DNA of 62,818 bases from an uncultured Bacteroidales bacterium (GCA_900315935.1 ONBB01000010.1:1-62818), one strand, 5' to 3'. Counted from the stretch's first letter, positions 28,332-37,919 are shown. A program made the numbers and translations. Notes: a model not told the origin generated them from the sequence alone.

Positions 28332-29750
28332 TCAACGCGATTTACCAAAAATGCGCTGAAAAAACTTGCGCCACGACGAGGAGTCGAACAGGGAGGAGTC
28401 GGTGGTGGCCTGGAGGGTGAGGATGATGCCGATGGGGAGCATGACGAGGGAGGAGATCCACATGCCCTCGGGGCCGATGGCGGACTCGCGGACAGCCTTC
28501 TCGCTGATCATGCCTACGACGTAGTAGAGGACGAAGAAACCGACCGAGGCGACGAGCGGCAGGCCGAGGCCGCCCTTGCGGACGATGGAGCCGAAGGGTG
28601 CGCCGACCAGGAAGAGCAGCAGGCAGGCCACCGAGAGGGTGAATTTGCGGTGCCACTCGATGTGGTGGCGGTTGATGTATTCGCGGTCGGACTCCACCAT
28701 GCCGGCGTACATCTCGGCCTGGCTGCCGGCCGACTGGGCCGCGTTGCGGGCATAGGAGGCGACGCGTTTGCGCACATTGGCGGGAAGGCTATCGAGCAGC
28801 GTGGGCAGCGTGGCGGTGACGGCAACTGCGGCGCTGTCGCCCGCCTCGCGACAGCGGGGCCATGCGTGCAGGGCGGAGTACAGGTCGGTGCCGCACTGGC
28901 TGTACCGCCGCGCGAGCGACGAGTCGAGTTTGGCGATGGCGGTGTCCAGCTGGTGGATGTTCATCATCTGGTAGCTGCCCTTGAAGATGTCCTCGGTGGT
29001 CTTGTTGTAGGCGAAGGAGGAGATGTCGAAGGTGATGGTCTGCTGGCGGAAGCCGATGGAGGAGAAGGGGCGGCGTTCGTAGTTGTCGCCGAGGGTGGAC
29101 TCGGTGTAGGAGTAGCCGTCGTTGAGCGCGAAAATGAGGAAGCGGTTGTCGGGAGTGGCCTGCATGGTGCCGCTCTGGGCAACGATGACGTTCATCTCGC
29201 CCATGCCGCGCGTGTGGTCATAGATGATGACATCCTGCAGGGTGCGCCCGTCCTTGCCCTTGCTGCCGACGCGGATGACGTAGCCGTCGAGTTCCTTGTA
29301 GTATTCGCCCGGGCGAATGTTGACGGCGGGCTTCTTGCGCGTGATGTCGTAGAGGGTCATGCGGTACTTGAGCATGGCGGTGGGCATGACGTTGTTGGCG
29401 AAATAGAAGGCCATGCCGGTGAGCAGCAGGGCCACCAGCGCCATCGGCATCATCACGCGGCGCACGCTGACGCCGCCGGCCTTCATGGCCACCAGCTCGT
29501 ATTTCTCGCCGAAGTTGCCCATCGTCATGATGGAGGCGAAGAGCACGGCGATGGGGAGCGCCATCGGCACAAAGGTGGCCGAGGCATACATCAGCAGCTC
29601 GGCTATCACGGTGAACTCGAGCCCCTTGCCAACCAGGTCGTCCACATACTTCCACACGAACTGCATCAGCAGCACCAGCACCGAGAGGGTGAAGGTGAGC
29701 GCCAGCGGCCCGATGAAGGAGCGGAGTATGAGGCGGTCGAGTTTCTTCAT
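28332..29750 (-). CDS. LptF/LptG-family (YjgP/YjgQ) permease
   Basis: A 472-residue inner-membrane protein of the lipopolysaccharide-transport permease family. Three membrane segments at the N-terminus (about 15-35, 55-80, 100-120) and three at the C-terminus flank a periplasmic jellyroll-type domain. The N-terminal MKKLDRLILRSFIGP and the KYELVAMKAGGVS coupling segment are typical. The start at 29750 is chosen over an upstream in-frame codon because it matches this motif and leaves a 7-nt gap after rseP. A partner permease and the LptB ATPase are not in the window. Confidence 0.88.
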   Translation of the reverse strand: MKKLDRLILRSFIGPLALTFTLSVLVLLMQFVWKYVDDLVGKGLEFTVIAELLMYASATFVPMALPIAVLFASIMTMGNFGEKYELVAMKAGGVSVRRVMMPMALVALLLTGMAFYFANNVMPTAMLKYRMTLYDITRKKPAVNIRPGEYYKELDGYVIRVGSKGKDGRTLQDVIIYDHTRGMGEMNVIVAQSGTMQATPDNRFLIFALNDGYSYTESTLGDNYERRPFSSIGFRQQTITFDISSFAYNKTTEDIFKGSYQMMNIHQLDTAIAKLDSSLARRYSQCGTDLYSALHAWPRCREAGDSAAVAVTATLPTLLDSLPANVRKRVASYARNAAQSAGSQAEMYAGMVESDREYINRHHIEWHRKFTLSVACLLLFLVGAPFGSIVRKGGLGLPLVASVGFFVLYYVVGMISEKAVRESAIGPEGMWISSLVMLPIGIILTLQATTDSSLFDSSSWRKFFQRIFGKSR

Positions 29751-29757
29751 GCCAGGG

Positions 29758-31161
29758 TCAGAATTTGGACGAGAGCCAGCGCCAGAGGTCGTTGCCGTTG
29801 GCAAATATCATCAGTGCCAGCAGGAGGAACATGCCGACGCTCTGGGCGTAGCCGAGGAACTTGTCGGAGGGTTTGCGGCGGGTGATTATCTCCCAGAGGG
29901 TGAATACGATATGGCCGCCGTCGAGGCCCGGGATGGGGATGATGTTCATGAAGGCCAGGATGAGGGCCAGCAGTGCGGTGAGGTTCCAGAAAGCCTGCCA
30001 GTCCCAGTGGTCGGGGAAGAGGCTGGCCATGGCGCCGAAACCGCCGAGGTTCTGCGCGCCGCCGGGGGCGAAGAGCATCTTCAGTCCCGACACGTAGGTC
30101 ATCAGCGTCTCCCAGCCGTGGCTTATGCCGGCCGGGATGGCCTGGAACAGTGTGTAGTCGATGTGGCGCACATCGGGGAAGAGGCGCGCGATGTCGGTCT
30201 CGCACTGCACGCCCAGCTTGCCGGCACCGTTCACCTCCACCTCCAACGAGGCGGGGATGCGGTCGCGGTAGAAGCCCACGACAATCGTCTCGCCCTTGTG
30301 CCCGGCCAGCGCGGCGGTAATCTCGTCGAAGGCCGCCATGTGGACTCCGTTGATGGACACCAGGCTGTCGCCCGGCAGCATGCCAGCCTTCTCGGCGGTG
30401 GAACCTGCCACGAACGACTTGACCACGAAGGGGATGCGGGGCGACATAAGCTGTTTGACGCGCTCATTGTTGACGCGCTCCACCAGGCGGCCGCTCATGG
30501 CCACATCGACCAGCGAGTCGCCGCGGCGCACGCTGACCTGCCTGGCGTTGCCGAGCAGGAGCATCTTGTTGGCCTCCATGTAGTCGTCCACCTCCTGCCC
30601 GTCGATGGCGCAGATGAGGTCGCCGTTCTGGAAGCCCTCGTCGAGCATCACCTGATGGTACTGGAAGCCGAGGGTGGCGCTGTGCATGGGCAGCTCGTCC
30701 TTGCCCCAGTGGGCGAAGATGGCGCCATAGAGCAGCAGGGCGGTGATGAAGTTGACCAGCACGCCGCCGCTGATGATGCAGAGGCGCTGCCAGGCGGGTT
30801 TGGTACGGTACTCCCAAGGCTGGGGCTCCTCCTCGAGGTCGCTCTCGTCCTTGGTCTCGTCAATCATGCCGGCGATGTCGCAGTAGCCGCCCAGCGGTAT
30901 CCAGCCCAGGCCCCAGAGGGTGTTGTCCTGGTCCTCGGGAGCCAGGTTCTTTTCGTCCCAGCTGTCGGGGGTCTTGGCGTTGAACCAAAGGAAGTGCCAC
31001 TTGCCGCCGAACTTCTTGGCCTTCAGGATGGAGAACTGCCAATTGAAGAATATATAGTACCGACGCACGCGCGTGTGGAACAGTTTGGCAAAAAGGAGGT
31101 GGCCCAACTCGTGGGTGGCCACCAGGATGGTGAGACTGAGGATAAGGGCTAGCCAGTTCAT
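29758..31161 (-). CDS. rseP: Site-2 intramembrane zinc metalloprotease
   Basis: A 467-residue inner-membrane protease of the RseP family, which in other bacteria cleaves anti-sigma factors inside the membrane. The zinc motif HELGH is at 17-21 and the third ligand in NIIPIPGLDGGH near the C-terminus, with two PDZ-like domains between. Its start overlaps the dxr stop (ATGA). With at least two anti-sigma proteins encoded in the same window it is a plausible final protease of those pathways; that link is inference. Confidence 0.95.
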   Translation of the reverse strand: MNWLALILSLTILVATHELGHLLFAKLFHTRVRRYYIFFNWQFSILKAKKFGGKWHFLWFNAKTPDSWDEKNLAPEDQDNTLWGLGWIPLGGYCDIAGMIDETKDESDLEEEPQPWEYRTKPAWQRLCIISGGVLVNFITALLLYGAIFAHWGKDELPMHSATLGFQYHQVMLDEGFQNGDLICAIDGQEVDDYMEANKMLLLGNARQVSVRRGDSLVDVAMSGRLVERVNNERVKQLMSPRIPFVVKSFVAGSTAEKAGMLPGDSLVSINGVHMAAFDEITAALAGHKGETIVVGFYRDRIPASLEVEVNGAGKLGVQCETDIARLFPDVRHIDYTLFQAIPAGISHGWETLMTYVSGLKMLFAPGGAQNLGGFGAMASLFPDHWDWQAFWNLTALLALILAFMNIIPIPGLDGGHIVFTLWEIITRRKPSDKFLGYAQSVGMFLLLALMIFANGNDLWRWLSSKF

Positions 31162-32282
31162 AGGGTTCTGATGTTTTTATCGGTTTCAAACAAGTCTTCC
31201 AACGTGGGGTTGGGAATGAAGTGCGCCTTCTGCATGGCGGCCTCCACAAAGTCGGCGATGCCGAGGAAGGGGAGCGTGCCGTCGATGAAACGCTGCACGG
31301 CCACCTCGTTGGCGGCGTTGAGCACGCAGGGCATGTTTCCGCCACGCTCGATGGCACGGTAGGCCAGGTCGAGGCAGCGGAAGGTCTCGCGGTCGGGACG
31401 CTCGAAGGTGAGCGTGGGGTGCTGCATGAAGTCGAAACGCGGCAGATGGCTCTCGATGCGGTGCGGGAACGAGAAGGCATACTGGATGGGGGTCTCCATG
31501 GTGGGGGTGCCCATCTGGGCCTTGATGCTGCCGTCGCAGAACTGCACCATCGAGTGCACCACCGACTGCGGGTGCACCAGCACCTCGATGTCCGTGGCGT
31601 CGACGTTAAAGAGCCACTTGGCCTCGATGACCTCCAGCCCCTTGTTCATGAGCGAGGCGCTGTCGATGGTAACCTTGCGCCCCATGCTCCAGTTGGGGTG
31701 TTTCAGCGCCTGCTCGAGGGTTACCTGCGCCAACTCGGCGCGCGACATGCCGCGGAAGGGGCCGCCGCTGGCGGTGAGGAGTATCTTGTCCACCTGCCCC
31801 TCGCCGATGAGGCACTGGAAGATGGCCGAGTGCTCGCTGTCGACCGGCAGGAGGGCCACGCGGTGGCGCTCGGCGGCGGCGGTAACCAGGCTGCCGGCCA
31901 CCACAAGGGTCTCCTTGTTGGCCAAGGCGATATGCTTGCCGTATTCGATGGCACGCAGGGTGGGACGCAGGCCGGCGAAGCCCACGATGGCCGCCAGCAC
32001 CATGTCGATGGAGCCCATCTCCATCACCTCCACCATGGCATCGGGGCCGGCAAAGACCTTGATGTCGTGCGGATCGAGGGCGTCGCGCACCTGCTGGTAC
32101 TTGCTGTCGTCGGCGATGACCACGGCGTTGGGGTTGAATTCCACGGCCTGGGCTATCAGCAGGTCGGCATTGGAGCCGGCGCAGAGCACCTCGACCGCGA
32201 AGAGGTCGCGGTGGCGGCGGATGACGTTCAGCGCCTGGGTGCCGATGGAGCCGGTGGAACCTAGTATGGCAATCTTTTTCGT
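31158..32282 (-). CDS. dxr: 1-deoxy-D-xylulose 5-phosphate reductoisomerase with unusual start codon
   Basis: Second step of the MEP isoprenoid pathway, NADPH-dependent. Motifs include GSTGSIGTQAL (NADPH binding), ALANKETLVVAG, LPVDSEHSAIFQ, TASGGPFRG and HPNWSMGRKVTIDSA. The reading frame covers the whole conserved N-terminus, but no ATG, GTG or TTG lies between the upstream stop (32297-32295) and the motif. The codon at the expected Met position is ACG (32282-32280), followed by KKIAILG. The first conventional start is GTG at 32189, which would remove the nucleotide-binding loop. It lies 12 nt behind the M23 gene and overlaps rseP. Confidence 0.93.
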   Translation of the reverse strand, partial: TKKIAILGSTGSIGTQALNVIRRHRDLFAVEVLCAGSNADLLIAQAVEFNPNAVVIADDSKYQQVRDALDPHDIKVFAGPDAMVEVMEMGSIDMVLAAIVGFAGLRPTLRAIEYGKHIALANKETLVVAGSLVTAAAERHRVALLPVDSEHSAIFQCLIGEGQVDKILLTASGGPFRGMSRAELAQVTLEQALKHPNWSMGRKVTIDSASLMNKGLEVIEAKWLFNVDATDIEVLVHPQSVVHSMVQFCDGSIKAQMGTPTMETPIQYAFSFPHRIESHLPRFDFMQHPTLTFERPDRETFRCLDLAYRAIERGGNMPCVLNAANEVAVQRFIDGTLPFLGIADFVEAAMQKAHFIPNPTLEDLFETDKNIRTL

Positions 32283-32294
32283 AACGGTCGGTTT

Positions 32295-33194
32295 TTAAAA
32301 TGATATATACTCTATCGGATTGACGGGCGAGCCGTTGACCCACAGCTCGAAGTGGAGGTAGGGACCCTGCTCGCGGAAGTCGGCGTTGCCGACATAGCCG
32401 AGGGGCTCGGCGGCACGTACCGCGTCGCCCTGCCGCTTGAGCAGCGTGCCCAGGTTGCGGTAGACGGTGATGACGTTGCCCGGGTGCTGCAGCGAGACCA
32501 CATAGCCGGCGTCGGCCGTGAAGTTGGCCGAGACCACGGTGCCGCTGTAGGCGGCGCTGACCGGCTGGCTGACGGCACCCGCGATGTCAACCCCATAGTG
32601 CTTCTCTCCGGGACCGTAGGGGTTGAGCACCTTGCCCTTGAGCGGAGCGAAGAAGAGGTGCATGATGGCGGGCGAGGCTTCGGCCGCAGGGGCGGAGGGG
32701 GTCTTCAGCTGGTAGCGGCTGTCCTCACGCTCCACCTCGAGGCGCAGCAGGCTGTCCTCCTTTGAGCGGCGGTAGGCTTTGGCCACGGCGGGCAGCGTGG
32801 ACATGGTGTCGCGGCGCACCGAGTCGGCCTCGCGGCCCAGGTCTTCGCCCGAGAGGACGGCGCGCATGGTGCGCAGCATCCACTCCTGCTGCTCGACACG
32901 CGCCGACAGCGAGTCCACACGGCGGGCGTTGTCGTAGGTCTGCTGCACGGTGCGGGCATCGGTATAGCCCGGGATGAACTCGCGCAACGGGGTGAAGGCG
33001 ATAAGCACGGTGGTGAGCGCCACGAGGACAATCATGGCGATGCCGACCGCGACGAAGAGCTGGGTGCCCGAGAGCTGGAAGGAGAACTTCTCCTTGAAGG
33101 TAGCGGTATCCATCACCACAAACGTGTGTTTGTGGCGCATCACCTCCCGCATGGGACGGCTACGCAGTTGGGACCACCAGTGTTTCCAGTTCAT
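32295..33194 (-). CDS. M23/LytM-family peptidase, membrane anchored
   Basis: A 299-residue cell-wall hydrolase or hydrolase regulator. One membrane segment lies at about 43-67, then a coiled-coil region (about 80-130), then a LytM domain (about 180-297) with the zinc motifs HYGVDIAG and HFELW. It matches the house-keeping M23 protein that Bacteroidota carry upstream of dxr and rseP. It ends 12 nt before dxr, so dxr is probably translated by reinitiation. Confidence 0.92.
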   Translation of the reverse strand: MNWKHWWSQLRSRPMREVMRHKHTFVVMDTATFKEKFSFQLSGTQLFVAVGIAMIVLVALTTVLIAFTPLREFIPGYTDARTVQQTYDNARRVDSLSARVEQQEWMLRTMRAVLSGEDLGREADSVRRDTMSTLPAVAKAYRRSKEDSLLRLEVEREDSRYQLKTPSAPAAEASPAIMHLFFAPLKGKVLNPYGPGEKHYGVDIAGAVSQPVSAAYSGTVVSANFTADAGYVVSLQHPGNVITVYRNLGTLLKRQGDAVRAAEPLGYVGNADFREQGPYLHFELWVNGSPVNPIEYISF

Positions 33195-33277
33195 CGGCTT
33201 TCAATACTGAAGGTGGAAAGTGGAACTACCTGTTGGGCTCCGCTTCCCACCTTCATAGCGTTCGTTGAGTGTTCCGT

Positions 33278-35392
33278 TTAGAAGAACTTGTTGCGCTGGT
33301 CGGTGATGTTGGCGCTCATACGGAGAGCCTGGGTGAGGAAGCGGCCCTTGTTGCGGAAGCCCTGCTCCAGCTGGGCCTTGACGGCGTCGGCATTGGCGTT
33401 GGGGTTCTGGGCCTTGCCGTCGACCTGCACCATGTAGACACCGCTCGAGCCCTTGACGGGACCCACGAGGCCACCCTTGGCCACGGCCACAGCGGCCTGC
33501 ACCTTGGGTTCCATGCCGTAGCGGCCGAGGTAGTAGTCGGAGAACGAGATGCTGTCGAGCGTGTCGACGGCCACATTCAGCTTGGCGGCGATGCTGTTGA
33601 TATCCTTGCCGGCCTTGGCGGCCTCCTCGGCGCGAGCCATGAGGATTTCGGCCTTCTTCTGGTTGCGCACCTGCTGTTCAATCATGGGTTTCACCTGCTC
33701 GAGGGTGGCGAAGCCCTTCTTGTACACGTCCTTGAGGGCGGCGACGACGAACTGGCCGTCGCACTCGTAGACCTGGTCGGCCACGGTGCCCACCTTGGTC
33801 TCCTCGCCGAAGGCCCACTGGATGACCTGGCGGGCGTTGGAGACACCGGCGAGGCTTTCGGTCATAAGGTTGACGCGGGCGTTGCGCACCTGAAGGTTCT
33901 CCTGCTGGGCCGAGGCGGTGAAGGAGGCCAGGCTGCGGTTGGCGGCGGCGAACTTGTGCGCGTTGGCGAAGACGGCGTCGTTGGTGGCCTTCGAGGGTTC
34001 AATCTCGCGGGTGATGAGGGCCACGCGGTATTTCTTGGTGGCGACGGTCTTGTCGGTAACCTTCACCACAAAGTAGCCCACGCCCTGGGGGTGCTCAGCC
34101 ACGAAGTGGCCACCCACGGGGGTGTTGATAATCTGCTCGTTGAGGAAGCCGTAGCCACCGTCGAGCTGCCACTGCATGTCGCCCTTGGTCTCGCCCTTCT
34201 GGGGGTCGTCGCTGAACTGCTCGAGGGCCTCCTCGAAGGAGACCTTCTTGCTGTTGAGCAGACCCAGCACGCTGTCGGCCAACACCTTGGCCTGCTCGTT
34301 AGAGCGGGTGGTGATGCCGGAGCCGGCATTGCTGTTGAGGACGTAGATGACGCTGGCGCGAATCGAGTCGGGGCGCACGGCGGTCTTGAGCACCTTGGCC
34401 ATCATCCACTCGTTGCCGACGATGGCGGGCTCAATCTTGGTGCCGGCCTCGGCGGCGGCAATCTGGTCGCTCAGCGGGGCGCGGAAGCTGGAAGCCTTCA
34501 CGTAGGAGGAGTCGTAGCTGCGGTGGCTCTCGCCGTTGACGAAGAAGGGGATTTCGGTATCGGGCAGGGTGTCGAACTCGGCCCACACCTTGCGCACTTC
34601 GGCCTCGATGGCGGCCAGGTCCTGCGGCGTGGGGTTGACGGGGAAGGTGATGAAGTCCAGCTCGCGCATCTCCTCCATCACGCGGAACTCGGCGCGGTGC
34701 TCGTCGTAGTAAGCCTTGTAGTCGGCGTCGGTGAGCGTTACCTCGTCGTCGCTGACACTGTGGAACGGCAGGGCGGCGACGCGCACGTTGCTCAGCTCGG
34801 CATTCATCTCGCTTACCTTGGCGGCCACGGCCTTGGGCATGTAGAAGCCCGAGGTAACCATGCCGGCATACTTCTGCTGCTGGCGGTCTTTCTTGACGGT
34901 TTTCTCCAGTTCGACCCACTGCAGGCGGGCGGCGGTGTCGAGCTGGTCGAAGTTCTCGATGATGCGGTTCACATAGGCGTAGTCGTACTGGCCCGTCTGC
35001 GGGTTGGTGAAGTTCTGGCGCATGTAGGGGTGGATGAACTGGCCGGTGTACATGTCGCTCACCTCGGCCGGCGTAACCTGGATGCCCAGCTTGGAGGTCT
35101 GCTCCTCGAGCAGGGTCTCGTCAACGAAGTTCTGCCACACCTGCTCGCGGATTTGGTTCTGCACCTCGGCGGGCACCTGGGTGGTCTGCTGCTGCATCTT
35201 GTAGTTGTTCTCCATCTGGGCGGTCAGGTCGTCGAAGCGCTGGCGCGTCATGACGGTGCTGCCCACCTTGCCCATGTCGGGGATGGAACTGTTGTTTTTG
35301 GTCAGGTCGCCGAGGATGAAGGCGATGATGGCAATACCCACGATAGCCACGGCTACCCACGAATGCTTTCTAATGCTTCCGATAATTCCCAT
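33278..35392 (-). CDS. ppiD: Peptidyl-prolyl isomerase/chaperone
   Basis: A 704-residue periplasmic folding factor anchored in the inner membrane. It has an N-terminal membrane segment (about 11-28), a SurA_N-like helical domain, and parvulin-type PPIase domains (VIYVLNSNAG near 350 and, further on, SFEEALEQFSDDPQKGETKGD). Such proteins hold outer-membrane proteins during export. It has a -7 box TACCTTTG (35458-35451) and is separated from the M23 gene by 83 nt. Confidence 0.92.
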   Translation of the reverse strand: MGIIGSIRKHSWVAVAIVGIAIIAFILGDLTKNNSSIPDMGKVGSTVMTRQRFDDLTAQMENNYKMQQQTTQVPAEVQNQIREQVWQNFVDETLLEEQTSKLGIQVTPAEVSDMYTGQFIHPYMRQNFTNPQTGQYDYAYVNRIIENFDQLDTAARLQWVELEKTVKKDRQQQKYAGMVTSGFYMPKAVAAKVSEMNAELSNVRVAALPFHSVSDDEVTLTDADYKAYYDEHRAEFRVMEEMRELDFITFPVNPTPQDLAAIEAEVRKVWAEFDTLPDTEIPFFVNGESHRSYDSSYVKASSFRAPLSDQIAAAEAGTKIEPAIVGNEWMMAKVLKTAVRPDSIRASVIYVLNSNAGSGITTRSNEQAKVLADSVLGLLNSKKVSFEEALEQFSDDPQKGETKGDMQWQLDGGYGFLNEQIINTPVGGHFVAEHPQGVGYFVVKVTDKTVATKKYRVALITREIEPSKATNDAVFANAHKFAAANRSLASFTASAQQENLQVRNARVNLMTESLAGVSNARQVIQWAFGEETKVGTVADQVYECDGQFVVAALKDVYKKGFATLEQVKPMIEQQVRNQKKAEILMARAEEAAKAGKDINSIAAKLNVAVDTLDSISFSDYYLGRYGMEPKVQAAVAVAKGGLVGPVKGSSGVYMVQVDGKAQNPNANADAVKAQLEQGFRNKGRFLTQALRMSANITDQRNKFF

Positions 35393-35450
35393 TGTTTGTT
35401 AGTGGTTTTTGTTATTATTATTTTAATTTTATTTCGCGTATTTTAGCGTG

Positions 35451-35458
35451 CAAAGGTA
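35451..35458 (-). promoter_or_regulatory. -7 box for ppiD
   Basis: TACCTTTG on the minus strand, 59 nt ahead of the ppiD start codon. Confidence 0.55.
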
Positions 35459-35778
35459 CGAAGAAATTCCGGCGTGGAGAAATTTTTTTTGCTCCCTGCC
35501 GCGGAATCGGAGCGCAACACTCTGTATATCACGCATGTTGCACCCTAACATTTCTTGCACAGCCCCCGGCCTCCACGTGCGGATGAGGGGTGCCGCCGCG
35601 CCCCTCCGAAGCCAAAAATGACCCCATCCGTCCCAGGGCCGCCCGCCACGCGGCGCAACTCACTGTCTACAAGCACCTTACACCGCCAGAGAAAAAGCAG
35701 GCAAAAACACGGGAATTTTCCCGAAAAAGGCCGAAAATCGTCCAGCTGCAACTAGGTGAAAAACAGCGTTTTGTAAGC

Positions 35779-35808
35779 ACCCTCTTCTTCCTCTCTTCTT
35801 CCTCTCTT
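35779..35808 (+). repeat. CTCTTCTTC tandem repeat
   Basis: Three 10-bp units (CTTCTTCCTC type) in the intergenic region upstream of the second sigma operon. Matches 60209-60246. Confidence 0.8.
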
Positions 35809-36087
35809 CGGCCTCCCCTGGGGGAGGGTGGCGGAAGGGGCGGGAAACGGACGGCGCACGGTATGGATTTTTTTTCGTATCTTTGCACCCGAAACCACGG
35901 CGTCAAAAAAAAAACTTAAGTTCAACCTATACATCCTACCTCTATTGAACCTAATTTCTCCCAACCCAAGGTTATCCCCAGCAAGAAACTTTTGTCTTGC
36001 AAAAATATTTCCATTGCATTCATATGAAAATCAATGATATATGTATATATTAAAAAAAAAATCCCATTTTCAGTGTTACTTTTTTCC

Positions 36088-36095
36088 TATTTTTG
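36088..36095 (+). promoter_or_regulatory. -7 box for second sigma operon
   Basis: TATTTTTG followed by CAACT, 81 nt before the ATG at 36177. Confidence 0.55.
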
Positions 36096-36176
36096 CAACT
36101 AATTATATAGAGGCCCCTCAAAACGGGCGGGCAACAAACATAAGATGAAAGGACAAAGAATGGGTTGATGACCTGA

Positions 36177-36683
36177 ATGAAAGTAGACGCGCGCCAACAT
36201 ACTGAATTCCTGAAGATGCTCCGCGAGTGCGAGGGCACCCTGATGAAGGTATGCCTCTACTTCACCGACCGCCGCCGCGACGACTTCCGCGACCTCTACC
36301 AGGAAATCGCATGCACCCTTTGGGAGGCGTGGCCCACCTTCCGAGACGAAAGCGACCTCAACACATGGGTTACGCGCATCGCCCTCAATGTCGCCGGACA
36401 GGAAATCCGCAAGCGGAAACGGCTGCCCCAGTTCGTGCAACTCGACGAGTCCTTCTACGACACCCTTGCCGACGAAGCCACCGACCTACGCTACCATCGC
36501 CTCTACGACCTCATCGACCGCCTCGATGATGACGACGAACGAAAACTGCTCTTCCTCTACCTCGACTGCAAACGCCTCCGAGAAATCGCCGAGCTAACAG
36601 GCACCACCGAAACCGCCGTGAAACAGAAACTCTACCGCATAAAACAAAAGTTAAACGACCTCAAAACAGCAGAAAATGAATAA
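36177..36683 (+). CDS. ECF-type RNA polymerase sigma factor
   Basis: A 168-residue sigma-70 family protein. Region 2 is at about 20-85 (DFRDLYQEIACTLWEAW, NTWVTRIALNVA) and region 4 at about 105-160 (LREIAELTGTTETAVKQKLY). It heads a trio with a membrane protein and an exported protein, all overlapping, in the same order as the minus-strand trio at 15.8-17.3 kb. Confidence 0.9.
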   Translation: MKVDARQHTEFLKMLRECEGTLMKVCLYFTDRRRDDFRDLYQEIACTLWEAWPTFRDESDLNTWVTRIALNVAGQEIRKRKRLPQFVQLDESFYDTLADEATDLRYHRLYDLIDRLDDDDERKLLFLYLDCKRLREIAELTGTTETAVKQKLYRIKQKLNDLKTAENE

Positions 36684-37422
36684 TAATACCGATACCCCCA
36701 CTTACGCATTGACACATTCACACATTGACGCATTCGAAGAAGAGGACATCTTCTCCGAACTCGAGTCCCTCTGGAACGAGCAGAGCCGCCGCATCGATCA
36801 GCTCCTCGCCGAGCACCCCGCCTCGCAGCCCCGCGCCCTCAACTTCCGCCGTTACAAGCCCTGGCGGCGCCGTATCATGGCCGAATGTCTTGCCCTCGCC
36901 ATCCTCAATATCGCCGTCGGTCTCTACACCCTTTCCTCTTTCCTTCCTGACCCCTACATCCTTATCCGCGTTACCGGTTATGTCCTCGCTTCCACCAACG
37001 CCCTCATGGCGTTCCACAGCCTCTACATCTTCCTCTCCCTCCGTCGCCACCATCCCGCCCGTGTCGCCACCTCCCGCATGTCGCGATTCATCCGCCGCAT
37101 GCACATGGAACCCCACTATGCGCCGCGTCCCGACAGGCGCAAGTCGCGTGTCATCCACGTTGATTTTACTCCGTCTGCACAGCTCCATCTCGGCAAAGCG
37201 AGCAAGTTTGTTTTGCACTCGACTTACGCTGCTACCCGCAATGCCGTCGCCACGGCTTTCTCCTCCGCCAGACAGATCGCCGCCGTCAGCGCCGCCGCCA
37301 TGGTCGTCTTTGTCTTTGTCGCCTGCACTCCCGTAGGCGACGGATACGTCATGTCGAAGCCCGGCCGTGCCGACCGTGCCGCCGCTATCGTGAATGTTGA
37401 CGAAATGGTTGCTCGGATATGA
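36676..37422 (+). CDS. Membrane protein in anti-sigma position
   Basis: A 248-residue protein overlapping the sigma gene by 8 nt. The N-terminal 60 residues are acidic and helical (IFSELESLWNEQSRRIDQLL). Two membrane segments lie at about 70-92 and 100-122, a basic region follows, then a third segment (about 203-222) that ends in FVACTP. Position and overlap argue for an anti-sigma role; no known anti-sigma domain is obvious. It overlaps the next gene by 4 nt (ATGA). Confidence 0.65.
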   Translation: MNNNTDTPTYALTHSHIDAFEEEDIFSELESLWNEQSRRIDQLLAEHPASQPRALNFRRYKPWRRRIMAECLALAILNIAVGLYTLSSFLPDPYILIRVTGYVLASTNALMAFHSLYIFLSLRRHHPARVATSRMSRFIRRMHMEPHYAPRPDRRKSRVIHVDFTPSAQLHLGKASKFVLHSTYAATRNAVATAFSSARQIAAVSAAAMVVFVFVACTPVGDGYVMSKPGRADRAAAIVNVDEMVARI

Positions 37423-37901
37423 AACGCTCTTGGCTCATCACTATCCTTTTCTGCCTGCTCCTTCTGGGGGGGGGGGGAGTTGTCTTGCTCCTGCCCCAGG
37501 TCGTCCCCTTCTCCCAGTGCAGCGACGTGTACAAGCGTTACGCAAAAATGGATGGTGTTGATGCCACGTTTATAAAAGATTATAAGGTCAATGATACAGT
37601 TTTCGTTGATGCAACACTCCTTGAATCTACGGACTCAAATGTATGGGAGGTCTTATGCAAGGATTTCGATATTGTATCATTCAAACTATATCCTGAAGAA
37701 TACAGAAAAAAAATGACATCCTCAAATTCATATAGTGTTCGTGTAATTAGGGATACAATAAAGGATGGCAAAGATATCTATTACATGAGAGATGTTATTA
37801 TCTATTCTCATCCAAATAGAACAATGTGTATATTCAAGGGCATGAACGAAAAACAATATGATGCCATAATTGAAAACAAAACCAGAGAAATAACATATTA
37901 A
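37419..37901 (+). CDS. Exported protein of ECF sigma operon, with G12 tract
   Basis: A 160-residue protein with an N-terminal signal or anchor segment (about 5-28). It is a paralogue of the 15828-16322 protein: SDVYKRYAKMDGV near the start of the mature part and EKQYDAI near the end. A run of 12 G (37466-37477) codes for the glycines in the hydrophobic segment. Slippage by one base would move the frame and stop the protein. Base use changes from GC-rich to AT-rich after about 37540. Function unknown. Confidence 0.75.
   Translation: MKRSWLITILFCLLLLGGGGVVLLLPQVVPFSQCSDVYKRYAKMDGVDATFIKDYKVNDTVFVDATLLESTDSNVWEVLCKDFDIVSFKLYPEEYRKKMTSSNSYSVRVIRDTIKDGKDIYYMRDVIIYSHPNRTMCIFKGMNEKQYDAIIENKTREITY
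37466..37477 (+). repeat. Poly-G tract of 12
   Basis: A homopolymer inside the signal-segment codons of the 37419 gene. Such tracts are typical sites of slipped-strand phase variation. Confidence 0.9.
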
Positions 37902-37919
37902 CCTTAAAATTAAACTTTT

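Larger units (their letters stand above)
35459..36176. other. Long intergenic region with promoters and CT repeat
   Basis: No gene is supported in this 718-bp stretch. It holds a CTCTTCTTC-type tandem repeat (35779-35808), a -7 box TATCTTTG (35878-35885) about 290 nt ahead of the sigma gene, and a closer one (TATTTTTG, 36088-36095). The long A/T-rich leader between them may be a 5' untranslated region. Confidence 0.55.

Noticed and set aside
33269-35446. 725-codon plus-strand frame
   Set aside because: Antisense of ppiD with repetitive His/Val/Gly composition.
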